Below, one piece after another: positions 8,977 through 18,063 of a DNA stretch of 64,000 bases. Positions within the stretch are counted from its first letter, which is position 1; every line of letters starts with the position of its first letter. Both the position numbers and the translations under genes were made by a program. This DNA comes from Halomonas sp. HAL1. GTDB taxonomy: Bacteria; Pseudomonadota; Gammaproteobacteria; Pseudomonadales; Halomonadaceae. A model generated the notes under the pieces. It made no database searches, was not told the origin of the DNA, and worked only from the letters and a program-made list of their open reading frames with translations. The stretch covers positions 620,001 to 684,000 of the forward strand of contig NZ_CP130610.1 in assembly GCF_030544485.1 (NCBI RefSeq). Direction: 5' to 3'.

Positions 8977-10347
8977 TTACTTGCTCCCACGAGCCAAACT
9001 CTCAGCCGCAATCTGGCGATAAAGACTCACGAGCTCTGCGCTCTTTGCATCCTCGTGCCAACTAGCAGCGTAAGCTTGAGCTCGTTTGGCAAGTTGTTGG
9101 CAGAGGGCGTTATCGCGTAGCAGGCGGTTAACTTTTGCGGCGAAGTCGTCATGGGTATCCTCGGCGATCAGGCAGCCTTCTCCTTCTTTCAGTACGTCTA
9201 GCGTGCCCATCATGGCGGTGGAAACCACCGGTGTGCCGAGTGCCATCGCTTCAAGCAGTACCAGCCCCTGGGTTTCCGTGCGGGATGCAAATACAAAAAC
9301 GTCGGCGGCGCGGTAGGCGGCTTGCAGCGGGCCGTGGCGGTCGAGATAGCCAAGGAACAGCACCGATTCTGCCACGCCAACTTCCTGGGCGCGCCGGACA
9401 AGCGAGTCATGGGCCGGGCCTTCGCCGGTAATGATTAGCCGGGCGGTGGGGTGTTCGGCTAATACCTTGGGCAGCATATCGATCAGAAAATCGATGTTCT
9501 TCTCAAAGGCGGCGCGGCCGACATAGAGCAGCAGGCGCGCATCTGTAGGCAGATCGTAATGAGCACGAAAGTCGCTATCATCCTGGGCCCCCTGGGGGTG
9601 GCAGAACGACTCCAGCGACAAACCGGTGGGAATGACCGTAGAGGGCGTGGTCACTCCGTAGCGGGTAAGGGTTTCCTGCATGGCCCGTGAAGGAGCGACC
9701 AAGGCGTCGAGCTGCTGGCACTGGTGCACTGAAAGCCGACGCGCGGCAAGTCGTAGCCAGCGTCGTGGAAGCCAGCGGATATAGTGGTGAACATACTCCT
9801 CAAAGAGGGTGTGGTAGGTCGCTATCACCGGAAGCCCGAGTCGACGCCCAAGCGCTACACCGGCATAGTGGGCGGTAAACGGTGTATGGACATGAATGAG
9901 ATCAAAGGCTTCACCTGCCAGCGAAGGTGCCAGGGCTAGCAGATCACGGTAGCGCATCATGCGGTCTTCAGGATCGCCGGGCACGCGGCGGGTAGGAATA
10001 CGCAGCACGCCCGGTTCGTCCACTTGGCCCACCGGGTAGTCGGGGCAGATCAGCGTGACCGAGTGGCCCAAACGCTCAAGGGCACCGTGAAAACTGGCAA
10101 TGGAGGTGGAAACGCCATTGACACGGGGGAAGTAAACATCCGAAATCATCAATACTTTCATACCGCTCTGCGGCATGTTGGTCGTTGACGCTGCTGGGTG
10201 AAACAGCGTTAAAGTCGATGCTAGCCGCGCCTTGCGGTCAGCTTCACGTTGTAGATGCAGGGCATTACCGTTGGCTAATTGAGTTAGGGCCGCGAGTTCT
10301 GGGTCACTGAGAGGAGAGCTGAGATAGGGGCGTCGGCGCTGTGGCAT
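8977..10347 (-). CDS. Glycosyltransferase family 4 protein
   Basis: About 456 residues from the ATG at 10347. The GT4 (GT-B fold) domain begins at 'MKVLMISDVYFPRVNGVSTSI' and includes 'DLIHVHTPFTAHYAGVALGRRLGLPVIATYHT', 'LLLYVGRAAFEKNID' and the donor-binding 'VFVFASRTETQGLVLLEAMALGTPVV' E-x7-E region. Close relatives include bacterial alpha-mannosyltransferases acting on glycolipids. The roughly 60 residues before the GT4 domain are unusual, so a start at 10160 is possible, as is an extended start at 10434. No partner glycan genes are adjacent. Confidence 0.85.
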   Translation of the reverse strand: MPQRRRPYLSSPLSDPELAALTQLANGNALHLQREADRKARLASTLTLFHPAASTTNMPQSGMKVLMISDVYFPRVNGVSTSIASFHGALERLGHSVTLICPDYPVGQVDEPGVLRIPTRRVPGDPEDRMMRYRDLLALAPSLAGEAFDLIHVHTPFTAHYAGVALGRRLGLPVIATYHTLFEEYVHHYIRWLPRRWLRLAARRLSVHQCQQLDALVAPSRAMQETLTRYGVTTPSTVIPTGLSLESFCHPQGAQDDSDFRAHYDLPTDARLLLYVGRAAFEKNIDFLIDMLPKVLAEHPTARLIITGEGPAHDSLVRRAQEVGVAESVLFLGYLDRHGPLQAAYRAADVFVFASRTETQGLVLLEAMALGTPVVSTAMMGTLDVLKEGEGCLIAEDTHDDFAAKVNRLLRDNALCQQLAKRAQAYAASWHEDAKSAELVSLYRQIAAESLARGSK

Positions 10348-10534
10348 GTTGTTTGGACTCTTTTGGCAGCTTATTGCCACGCTAACCCGAGTCCATGACT
10401 GGCGGATGACAGCCAGTACCCAGCTTGCGCCCATGGAGCAGAGCGTTTGCGCACAATGGGCGGTTCCCTCGCTTTTTGTTGCCTAGCCGTTTTATAGTGC
10501 TTCAATAGCACTCAACGAAAGACGGTAATCGACC

Positions 10535-11302
10535 ATGGCCCTTTTTGAGCTGCATAGCCGCAACTTAGCCCAGGAGCAGGTGGCCCATACCCACGATTTC
10601 CATCAGCTTATTCTGGCCACTTGTGGCGTCACGGAGCTTTCGATGGAAGGCCAGGGGGAGCGGGTTACCGCTCGCCGTGGCTGTCTGATTCCTTCCTCGC
10701 GCCATCACGAGTACCAGGGTGATGGCAGTAACCGCACTCTGGTGTTGGATATTCCCGTTGCGCATTTGGCGTCGCTTGAAAAGGGCAGCGAGATTGAACG
10801 CCTGTTTGATAAGCCGCGCTTTTTCAGCGTGCCGCCCGCGTTAAACCAACTGACCCACGCCCTGGCCAATCAGCTTGAACAGTGCCCTGGGCTGCAGAAT
10901 GAAATCGCGATTCTGCTTTTACGGGCGCTGACCATGTACCTGCAAGATGCCTCTCCCTCAGAGGTCGGGCAATTGGGTCAGCACTGCATCAGCGAACGAC
11001 TCGATCTTGCCCGCCTGGATGCTTGGTTGGATCAGCATCTTGCCGATGAGATCCGTGTCGAGCAGCTAGCTGCTTTATGTGCCTTGAGCCCAGGACACTT
11101 TCACAGCTGCTTTCGTGAGCTGACCGGCGTTACGCCGCTGGCCTACGTGCAGCGCAGGCGCTTAGAGCATGCCCGTACCTTGGTTCGCCATAGCACGCTC
11201 AGCTTAGGGCATATCGCCATGCTGGTCGGCTTTCGCGATCAAGGCAGTTTTTCCCGCGCCTATCGGCGTTATTTCGAGCTTTCCCCATCTTCAGATCGTT
11301 AG
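10535..11302 (+). CDS. AraC-family transcriptional regulator
   Basis: 255 residues. An N-terminal cupin-type sensor ('HTHDFHQLILATCGVTELSMEGQGERVTARRGCLIPSSRHHEYQG') is followed by two C-terminal helix-turn-helix motifs ('IRVEQLAALCALSPGHFHSCFRELTGVTPLAYVQRRRLEHAR' and 'SLGHIAMLVGFRDQGSFSRAYRRYF'). It stands immediately before the ridA-cyclodeaminase-TRAP-deacetylase operon in the same direction, so it is probably that operon's regulator (inference). Its inducer would be the imported substrate or an intermediate. Confidence 0.9.
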   Translation: MALFELHSRNLAQEQVAHTHDFHQLILATCGVTELSMEGQGERVTARRGCLIPSSRHHEYQGDGSNRTLVLDIPVAHLASLEKGSEIERLFDKPRFFSVPPALNQLTHALANQLEQCPGLQNEIAILLLRALTMYLQDASPSEVGQLGQHCISERLDLARLDAWLDQHLADEIRVEQLAALCALSPGHFHSCFRELTGVTPLAYVQRRRLEHARTLVRHSTLSLGHIAMLVGFRDQGSFSRAYRRYFELSPSSDR

Positions 11303-11486
11303 GTCCTCATCTGGCCGCTAGCCCCTCGCCGAACCGTTAGTGATAAAATTTTCCTGCCTGCATGACTTGCGGGCAAATCTACCTCAGCTTCGGGCAAGTA
11401 ATTTGCCTGCTAGCGCTTTAGTCTTTGACTAATCCCTTATATCAACACCCTTTATATCAGCAGCACCGCTTTCAAGGAGCAACACC

Positions 11487-11843
11487 ATGGGCGTTACCTA
11501 TCAAGACAGCAATGCACGTATGAGCCAAGTGGCGATTCACAACGGCACCGTTTATCTAGCAGGCCAGGTTCCCCCTGATGCCACCGCGGATATGCGTGGC
11601 CAAACTGAGCAAGTGCTGGCGCGTATTGATCAACTGCTAGCCCAAGCGGGCACCTCGAAAGAGCATTTGATATCGGCGCAAATCTGGGTCACCAGCATGG
11701 CGGAATTCGATCAAATGAACGCGGCTTGGGATGCCTGGGTCGTGCCCGGTCGCCCGCCGGTGCGTGCCGCGCTTGAAGCCCAGCTCGCCAAGCCCGAGTG
11801 GAAAGTTGAGATCATGGTGGTAGCCGCGCTGCCGGAGGCCTGA
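11487..11843 (+). CDS. RidA/YjgF-family reactive-intermediate deaminase
   Basis: 118 residues with 'RMSQVAIHNGTVYLAGQVPPD', 'QTEQVLARIDQLLAQAG' and 'GRPPVRAALEAQLAKPEWKVEIMVVAAL' of the YjgF/YER057c/UK114 fold, including the Arg that contacts the substrate carboxylate. These enzymes hydrolyse enamine/imine intermediates released by PLP enzymes. AAGGAG precedes the ATG, and the next gene (an imine-forming cyclodeaminase-family enzyme) starts two bases after the stop, so the two likely act on linked intermediates. Confidence 0.93.
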   Translation: MGVTYQDSNARMSQVAIHNGTVYLAGQVPPDATADMRGQTEQVLARIDQLLAQAGTSKEHLISAQIWVTSMAEFDQMNAAWDAWVVPGRPPVRAALEAQLAKPEWKVEIMVVAALPEA

Positions 11844-11844
11844 T

Positions 11845-12786
11845 ATGCGGGTTGTTACTGCCGAAGAGGTCACTCGCCACCTGACGTGGGATGGCTTGAT
11901 CAAGCGGCTACACACAACGTTCGTGAACGGCGTGGAGTCACCTCCCCGCCATCACCACGCGATGCACCGGCCCGATGGCGAAGCCACCATGCTGCTAATG
12001 CCCGCCTGGGAAGCGGCGGGCTATATCGGCGTGAAAATGGTCAACGTGTTTCCGCAAAACGCCGACCACGGTATCCCGGCCATCTCTGGTCTTTATTTGC
12101 TCAGCGAGGGCAAACATGGCCAGCCGCTGGCCTGTATCGATGGCAGCGAGTTAACTCGGCGTCGTACGGCGGCGGCCTCCGCGCTGGCCGCCCAAGCCTT
12201 GGCGATTGAAAACGCAGAAACGCTGCTAGTGGTGGGCACCGGTAAGTTGGCGCCCATGGTGATTGAGGCTCACGCCAGCGTGCGCCCTATCAAACGTGTG
12301 CTGATCTGGGGCCGTAATCCCAGTAAAGCAGCAGCCATCGCCGACGAGTATGCCGAACGCTTTGAAACCCACGTAGTGGAAGAGTTGGCGGATGCGGTGG
12401 CTGAAGCGGATATCGTCAGTTGTGTGACGCTCTCTACCCAGCCGCTGATCAAGGGCGAGTGGCTGACGCCCGGTACCCATCTGGATTTGATCGGCGCGTT
12501 TCGGCCACAGATGCGCGAAACCGATGCGCTGTGTTTGCGACGCTCAGAGGTGTTTGTGGACACCTACGCCGGTGCCAAAGGCGAAGCGGGCGATGTTCTG
12601 CAAGCCATTGAAGAGGGCGAATTCCAGTTCGACCAGATCCAAGCGGAGCTTGCCGAGGTGCTAAGCGGGGCTAAATCGGGGCGCTCTGGGCCAGAGGCCA
12701 TCACGCTATTCAAATCGGTGGGCGCCTCGCTTGAAGACTTGGCCGCTGCTATTGAAGTGTGGGAGTCACTCCCCGAACAGCCATAA
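11845..12786 (+). CDS. Ornithine cyclodeaminase / mu-crystallin family protein
   Basis: 313 residues. It has the substrate-binding 'GVKMVNVFPQN' segment with the conserved Lys near residue 68, the 'LACIDGSELTRRRTAAASALAA' block, and a Rossmann NAD(P) site 'TLLVVGTGKLAPMVIEAH'. The family covers ornithine cyclodeaminase, ketimine (delta1-pyrroline/piperideine-2-carboxylate) reductases and alanine dehydrogenase; the exact reaction cannot be read from sequence. GGAGG lies upstream of the ATG. Position between ridA and a TRAP transporter suggests use of an imported amine or amino acid. Confidence 0.88.
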   Translation: MRVVTAEEVTRHLTWDGLIKRLHTTFVNGVESPPRHHHAMHRPDGEATMLLMPAWEAAGYIGVKMVNVFPQNADHGIPAISGLYLLSEGKHGQPLACIDGSELTRRRTAAASALAAQALAIENAETLLVVGTGKLAPMVIEAHASVRPIKRVLIWGRNPSKAAAIADEYAERFETHVVEELADAVAEADIVSCVTLSTQPLIKGEWLTPGTHLDLIGAFRPQMRETDALCLRRSEVFVDTYAGAKGEAGDVLQAIEEGEFQFDQIQAELAEVLSGAKSGRSGPEAITLFKSVGASLEDLAAAIEVWESLPEQP

Positions 12787-12900
12787 TTTTTTCAGCAGAC
12801 ATGGCTTTAATAATAACAACAGTAACAACGACATCGTCACCGATCAGGTGGCCACGCCAGTCATAACGAAGACCGACCAATAATCAAAACGAGGTGTGTT

Positions 12901-13974
12901 ATGAACGCTAAAAAATCTGCACTTTTCGCCGCCTTGGCGGCACTTCCGCTAGCCATTGCCAGCGCTAATGCTCAAGCGCAATCCTATGAAATGGTGATCG
13001 CCACGCAGTTGCCCGAGGATATGAGTAATAACGAAATCTATCCGGCGCTGGTGCATTTCAAAAATTTGGTAGAGGCGCGCACCGATGGAGATCTAGAGGT
13101 CACCATCTTTGGTGGCGGCCAGCTGGGCTCTGAAGTGGAAAACGGCTCGGAAGTGCAGGGCGGGCGAACGCTACAGTCGACCATTATGTCCGCCGGGGCG
13201 ATGTCATCCTTCTACGAAGACTACCAAGTCGTTACGGCGCCTTTCCTGTTTACCAACTGGCGCCAGGCGTGGAGCTTCTTTGACAGCGAATGGTTCGCCG
13301 ACTTTATGTCCGGCACCGTCGAAGATGCCGATATGCGCTATTTGGGCACCTTCGACGATGGCGGTGGTTTTGTCGCTTTCACTAATAACGTGCGCTTGAT
13401 CGAGACCGTTGAAGATTTAGAAGGCCTTAATATCCGTACCGAAGAGAACCCTGCCCACGTGGCGATTATGCGCTCGCTAGGCGCTTCTGCTACGCCACTG
13501 CCCTGGGGCGAGCTGATCACCGCGCTGGAAACCGGCCTGGCCGATGGTCAGTTCAATGCGCCGGTACTTAACACCACCTTTAACTTTGATGCAGTGACCG
13601 ACTACACCACGCTCACAGGGCATGTGTATAACAGTGCGCCCTGGGTCGTCAGCGAGTCGTGGTACCAGTCGCTACCCGAAGAGCATCAGCAGGCCGTGAT
13701 TAGTTCTGCGCGGGAGGCGATTCAGCTGAGCCACGGTATGTCTGGCGCGTTAGCGACCGCCAGTTGGGTCGAGTCCTGCGAGCGCTTCGAGGAGTGCTAC
13801 CTAATGCCCGACGCCGAACGCGAGCGGATGGCGGAAATTGCTCGTCCCGCCTGGCAGGCGTGGATCGTCGATGACTTCGGCATGGACGAAGCCCGCGTGC
13901 AGGGGCTGCTGGGTGAAGTCGAGCGTGTCGGCCAGCAGTTGGCAGACGACGACTACCGCATTTATGGTCAATAA
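12901..13974 (+). CDS. TRAP transporter substrate-binding protein (DctP family)
   Basis: 357 residues with a signal peptide (MNAKKSALFAALAALPLAIASANAQA). The mature DctP-type protein includes 'FGGGQLGSEVENGSEVQGG', 'APFLFTNWRQAW' and 'LNIRTEENPAHVAIMRSLGASATPLPWGELITALETGLADGQFNAP', with the Arg (IRT-E) that normally contacts a substrate carboxylate. It delivers substrate to the DctQM membrane pair encoded next. GAGGTG precedes the start, and short tandem repeats run over the stop codon. The substrate is not readable, but an organic acid or amino acid derivative is expected. Confidence 0.92.
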   Translation: MNAKKSALFAALAALPLAIASANAQAQSYEMVIATQLPEDMSNNEIYPALVHFKNLVEARTDGDLEVTIFGGGQLGSEVENGSEVQGGRTLQSTIMSAGAMSSFYEDYQVVTAPFLFTNWRQAWSFFDSEWFADFMSGTVEDADMRYLGTFDDGGGFVAFTNNVRLIETVEDLEGLNIRTEENPAHVAIMRSLGASATPLPWGELITALETGLADGQFNAPVLNTTFNFDAVTDYTTLTGHVYNSAPWVVSESWYQSLPEEHQQAVISSAREAIQLSHGMSGALATASWVESCERFEECYLMPDAERERMAEIARPAWQAWIVDDFGMDEARVQGLLGEVERVGQQLADDDYRIYGQ

Positions 13975-14011
13975 ATTCAGAGTCAATAAATGCAGGGCCA
14001 ATAAGGCTAGG
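13967..14011. repeat. Three 15-bp tandem repeats over the dctP stop codon
   Basis: GTCAATAAATTCAGA, GTCAATAAATGCAGG and GCCAATAAGGCTAGG run head to tail, with a fourth decayed GCCAATAACGG unit near 14028. The first unit includes the dctP stop. Slippage expansion in the spacer before dctQ would explain it. Confidence 0.85.
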
Positions 14012-14090
14012 GATAAAAAGAACCAGGCCAATAACGGTTAGCGAACGATATACGCTGGGGCGATGTGTGGCCCCAGCGTGAGGAAAAACC

Positions 14091-14636
14091 ATGAGTGTTT
14101 TAACTCCTTTGCGCCGCGTGAGTGATCTCGTCAATCAGGTGGCCATCGTGGTGTGTGTGGGCTGTATCCTGGCGATGCTAGGCATCTCGTTCACTGCCTT
14201 TCTCTACAAGCTGATCACCGGTAGCACGCTGAGTTGGACCTACTCGCTGGCGCGGCTGTTTCTGCCCTGGATCGGCTTTCTTTCCATGACGATTTCGCTG
14301 CGCTACGGCGAACACGTCGCCATGACCCTGCTGGTTCGCAGCTTGCCCCGCGTGATGGTACAGGTGGCGGCCGGGCTCTGCCTGGCGGTGATCGGCCTGT
14401 TTGCACTGATGCTGACCTGGTATGGCTGGGACTACTTTATCAGCGCCACTCAGGTTTACATGGTCTCCGATCAAATCCGTATTCCCAGCAAGTTCACCGC
14501 CATTGTCATTCCCATTAGCGGGGTGATTATGCTGCTGCACTTGGTGCACGGCTTTGCCCTGCTGGAGCACTTCATCGATGAGCAGGACGTGATTGGCGAA
14601 CTCATCGACACTACTGACGGGGAGCACCGCTCATGA
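14091..14636 (+). CDS. TRAP transporter small permease (DctQ family)
   Basis: 181 residues with four predicted membrane helices (about 18-40, 55-75, 90-115, 130-155). 'LYKLITGSTLSWTYSLARLFLPWIGFLSMTISLRYGEHVAM' is the characteristic DctQ region. GAGGAAAAACC precedes the ATG. The stop overlaps the dctM start by four bases (ATGA), so the pair is translationally coupled. It bridges the binding protein and the large DctM permease. Confidence 0.9.
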   Translation: MSVLTPLRRVSDLVNQVAIVVCVGCILAMLGISFTAFLYKLITGSTLSWTYSLARLFLPWIGFLSMTISLRYGEHVAMTLLVRSLPRVMVQVAAGLCLAVIGLFALMLTWYGWDYFISATQVYMVSDQIRIPSKFTAIVIPISGVIMLLHLVHGFALLEHFIDEQDVIGELIDTTDGEHRS

Positions 14637-15907
14637 CTCCTGCCATTATTGCGTTTGTCGTGCTGCTGTTTATCGGTGCGCCGGTAGCGGTGGTGATGGC
14701 CATGTCGGGGCTCGCGGGCGGCTTTGCGATGGGCGGCGAGCGCATGCTCGGTATTATTGCCGACCGCATGTTCTCCGGCGTCTCCGGCTTTCTGCTGATT
14801 GCCGTTCCCTACTTTATTTTCACCGCGGAACTGATGAACCAGGGCGGGCTGACCCACAAGCTGATCGCGTTCAACAATGCGCTGTTCGGCCGGGTGCGCG
14901 GGTCACTCTCTCACGTGAATATCTCGGTCTCGGTGTTCTTTGCGGGTCTCACCGGCGCGGCGGTCACTGATACCGTGGCCATCGGCAAAATTATGATCCC
15001 CGAGATGAAAAAACAGGGCTACGATGCCGAATACGCCGCTGCGGTTACCGCCTGTTCTTCCATCATCGGGCCGATTATTCCCCCCAGCGTGGTGATGGTG
15101 GTGTACGCCACACTGCTGCGGGATATTTCGGTGATTGACCTGTTTGCCGGTGGCATTATTCCTGGCCTGTTGATGGCGCTGGCGCTACTGGGCGTCAGTT
15201 TCTTCCTGGCCTGGAAGCGCAACTACCCGAAACAGGCACCCACACCCTTTAAGGCGGCCATCATCGCGCTGTTAGTCGCGCTGCCTGCCATGGTGGTGCC
15301 GCTGATTATCCTCGGGGGGATTCTCTCGGGGCTCACCACGATTACCGAAGCCTCGGGCTTTGCAGCGGTTTACGCCATTGTGATTGGCGTGGTCTTCTAC
15401 CGTAATCTTACCTGGCGGAAAATTTGGGATTCGCTGGTGACCACGGTGCGCTTCTCCGGGGTAGTGTTTTTTCTGCTGGCAACCTCGGCGGTACTGGGCT
15501 GGTTCGTTACCCGCTCGGGCATCGCGAGGGATGCAGCCAGCATGATCACCACTTTTAGCGATGTGGCCTTTGTGCAATTGATGCTGGTGTGTCTGCTACT
15601 CTTGGTGATTGGCACCGTGATGGACGTGCTGCCTGCCCTGGTGGTCATTGCGCCGGTGCTGGTGCCTGCGATGATCCAGCTGGGCTTTGACCCGCTCCAC
15701 TTCGCGATCCTGATGATCGTGGTGCTCAATATCTCCAACGTGACACCGCCAGTGGGGATGACGCTGATGACTGCCGCGCGAATAGCCGAGGTGCCGTACG
15801 AACGGGCGATCGTGGCCTCGCTGCCGTTTTACGTGTCGTTTTTAGTAGTGATAGTGCTCCTGGCGGCGTTCCCAGCACTCTCCACCTGGATTCCGTCACT
15901 GCTGTAA
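14633..15907 (+). CDS. TRAP transporter large permease (DctM family)
   Basis: 424 residues, the family's usual length, very hydrophobic with about 12 helices. Typical signatures are 'LMNQGGLTHKLIAFNNALFGRVRGSLSHVNISVSVFFAGLTGAAVTDT', 'SSIIGPIIPPSVVMVVY' and 'NISNVTPPVGMTLMTAARIA'. It is the ion-coupled translocation subunit. A deacetylase-family gene begins 21 bases downstream, indicating that the transported compound is the substrate of the following enzymes. Confidence 0.94.
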   Translation: MTPAIIAFVVLLFIGAPVAVVMAMSGLAGGFAMGGERMLGIIADRMFSGVSGFLLIAVPYFIFTAELMNQGGLTHKLIAFNNALFGRVRGSLSHVNISVSVFFAGLTGAAVTDTVAIGKIMIPEMKKQGYDAEYAAAVTACSSIIGPIIPPSVVMVVYATLLRDISVIDLFAGGIIPGLLMALALLGVSFFLAWKRNYPKQAPTPFKAAIIALLVALPAMVVPLIILGGILSGLTTITEASGFAAVYAIVIGVVFYRNLTWRKIWDSLVTTVRFSGVVFFLLATSAVLGWFVTRSGIARDAASMITTFSDVAFVQLMLVCLLLLVIGTVMDVLPALVVIAPVLVPAMIQLGFDPLHFAILMIVVLNISNVTPPVGMTLMTAARIAEVPYERAIVASLPFYVSFLVVIVLLAAFPALSTWIPSLL

Positions 15908-15928
15908 TTTAGCTAAGGACTGCAACCC

Positions 15929-16960
15929 ATGAAGTGTTTTTATCACCCTGACCAAGCGTTGCATGCGCCGCCGACCTTCCTGCTGCGCGGTCAGCCCGTG
16001 CCCTCGCCGGAAGGCCCGGTGCGCGCCGAGCTGCTTACCCAGGGGCTAGCAACGGCAGGGCTGACCCTGACCACACCTGCCGAGGCCGATTCGCCTACGC
16101 TGCGCAAGCGTCTGGAACAGATCCATACACCGCGCTACCTTACGTTTTTGGACACCATTTACGCTCGCTGGCAGGCGCTGCCCAACGCGGCGGAATTTGT
16201 TGCACCCAATATTCACCCTTGCGGCGGTGGTCACCACTACCCGCGTCACCCGATTGGGCAGGCGGGCTGGCATTTGCACGATATGGCCTGCCCGCTAAGT
16301 GCCACCAGCTTTCAAGGCGCGCTGGCCTCAGCCGCTAGTGCCGAAGCCGCGGCAGAAGAGGTGCTTAATGGCGCGCCAACGGCCTACGCGCTGTGCCGCC
16401 CGCCGGGCCACCATGCCGGGCCGGAGCGCGCCGGGGGCTTTTGCCTGCTGAACAATTCAGCGCTGGCCGCCACCGTGCTTCGTGAACGCTTTGCCAAGGT
16501 GGCGATCATCGATGTGGATCTGCACCACGGCAACGGCACCCAGGATATTTTCTATCACCGCAGCGATGTCTGGACGGGCTCGCTGCATGCCGACCCCAGC
16601 GACTTCTACCCGTTTTTTTGGGGTGGCGCTGATGAAGAGGGCTGCGAGGAGGGCGTAGGTGCTAACGTTAATCTACCCTTGCCGGTAGGCAGCGACGGGG
16701 ATGTCTATCTGGACTCCCTGGCAGTGTTAATTGATCACCTGCAGCGCTACGAGCCCGATGCCGTGGTGGTGGCGCTCGGGTTAGACGCCCATAAAGATGA
16801 CCCGCTCGCGGGGCTTACGGTGGAAACCGAGGCGTTTATCGAAGTAGGAAAACGCTTAGCGGCACTCTCGCTACCCATGGTGATTGTGCAGGAAGGGGGC
16901 TACCCCACCGAGCATCTAAGCGCCAACCTGACTGCCTTTATGCAAGGTTTTACAGCATGA
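15929..16960 (+). CDS. Histone deacetylase-family amidohydrolase, paralogue 1
   Basis: 343 residues of the arginase/deacetylase fold. The catalytic His pair is H161-H162 ('RPPGHHAGPERAGGFCLLNN'); zinc ligands D197 and H199 ('IDVDLHHGNGTQDIFY') and D286 ('LGLDAHKDDPL') are present, with 'QEGGYPTEHL' near the end. Bacterial members deacetylate acetylpolyamines or related amides (APAH) or act in acetoin use (AcuC). It sits between a TRAP transporter and a second deacetylase gene that overlaps its stop by four bases, so deacylation of the imported compound is likely (inference). Confidence 0.92.
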   Translation: MKCFYHPDQALHAPPTFLLRGQPVPSPEGPVRAELLTQGLATAGLTLTTPAEADSPTLRKRLEQIHTPRYLTFLDTIYARWQALPNAAEFVAPNIHPCGGGHHYPRHPIGQAGWHLHDMACPLSATSFQGALASAASAEAAAEEVLNGAPTAYALCRPPGHHAGPERAGGFCLLNNSALAATVLRERFAKVAIIDVDLHHGNGTQDIFYHRSDVWTGSLHADPSDFYPFFWGGADEEGCEEGVGANVNLPLPVGSDGDVYLDSLAVLIDHLQRYEPDAVVVALGLDAHKDDPLAGLTVETEAFIEVGKRLAALSLPMVIVQEGGYPTEHLSANLTAFMQGFTA

Positions 16961-18063
16961 GCAGAACCGGTTTTTACTGGCACGAACGTTGCTTTTGGCA
17001 CGACCAGGGCGCGATAGGGGTATTTTCCGCGCCCGGTGAGTTTTTACAGCCTCAATCCGCCTCGGAAAGCCCGGAGAGCAAACGGCGGCTGAAGAATATA
17101 CTCGAAGTCAGCGGCCTGATTGACGAGCTGAACGTGGTTAAACCTCCCGCCGCACAGCTTACTGACTTGCTGCGTTTTCACACCCCGCGATATCTGGATG
17201 AACTTCAGGCAGGGGATAAAACGCGGGGTGGCAACGGCGGCGACTGCGCTCCTTACATGCCTGGCAGTTGGGCAGCGGCCACGCAGTCCGCAGGGCTGGC
17301 CATTGCCGCCGTTGAAGCCGTGGCACTGGGCGAGCTGAGCAACGCCTACGCTCTATGCCGCCCGCCCGGGCATCATGCCGAAGCCGATCAAGGCCGTGGG
17401 TTCTGCCTGCTGGGCAATATTCCCGTGGCGGTAATGCGCGCCCGGGCCTTGGGGCAGGTTAACCGCGTGGCGATACTCGATTGGGATGTTCACCACGGTA
17501 ACGGTCAGCAGGCTGCGTTTTATACCGAGCCTGAGGTTTTTACCGTTTCGATGCATCAAGCGGCCAACTACCCGCTGGAAACAGGTGGCTTTGACGAGCA
17601 GGGTGAAGGCGCAGGCCTGGGTGCCAATCTCAACCTGCCGCTGCCGCCGGGCTGCGGCCTGGGTGCCTACGCCTATGCTATGGAAAAATTGGTGCTGCCC
17701 GCGCTTGAGGGGTTCAAACCTGACCTGATCGTGGTGGCCTGCGGTTATGACGCCTGCGCCAAAGACCCATTAGGCAAGATGTTGCTCAATAGCCAAGCGT
17801 TCGCCACCATGACCGCCCAGCTTAAAGCGCTGGCCGAGCGTTGCTGTGAAGGCAAGCTGGTATTTATTCACGAAGGCGGCTATTCGGAAGGCTATGTGCC
17901 GCTCTGCGGCCACGCAGTGATCCAGACGCTGGCAGGTAGCCAGATTGCCGTGCCTGACCCGCAAAACGATGAAATTGCCGCCTGGGGCTATCAGGCCCAG
18001 CAACCGCACCAGCAGTTGTTAATCGACGACTGGTGCCAACAGTGGGAGCAACGCAAACAATGA
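16957..18063 (+). CDS. Histone deacetylase-family amidohydrolase, paralogue 2
   Basis: 368 residues, coupled by ATGA overlap to paralogue 1 and by a further ATGA overlap to the aminotransferase behind it. The active site is complete: H139-H140 ('RPPGHHAEADQGRGFCLLGN'), D177/H179 ('LDWDVHHGNGQQAAFY'), the Asp of 'CGYDACAKDPL' and 'HEGGYSEGYVP'. It differs from paralogues 1 and 3 in its N-terminus (MSRTGFYWHERCFWHDQG), typical of the class II-like bacterial deacetylase subgroup. Two non-identical deacetylases in one operon suggest two acyl positions or two related substrates. Confidence 0.92.
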   Translation: MSRTGFYWHERCFWHDQGAIGVFSAPGEFLQPQSASESPESKRRLKNILEVSGLIDELNVVKPPAAQLTDLLRFHTPRYLDELQAGDKTRGGNGGDCAPYMPGSWAAATQSAGLAIAAVEAVALGELSNAYALCRPPGHHAEADQGRGFCLLGNIPVAVMRARALGQVNRVAILDWDVHHGNGQQAAFYTEPEVFTVSMHQAANYPLETGGFDEQGEGAGLGANLNLPLPPGCGLGAYAYAMEKLVLPALEGFKPDLIVVACGYDACAKDPLGKMLLNSQAFATMTAQLKALAERCCEGKLVFIHEGGYSEGYVPLCGHAVIQTLAGSQIAVPDPQNDEIAAWGYQAQQPHQQLLIDDWCQQWEQRKQ

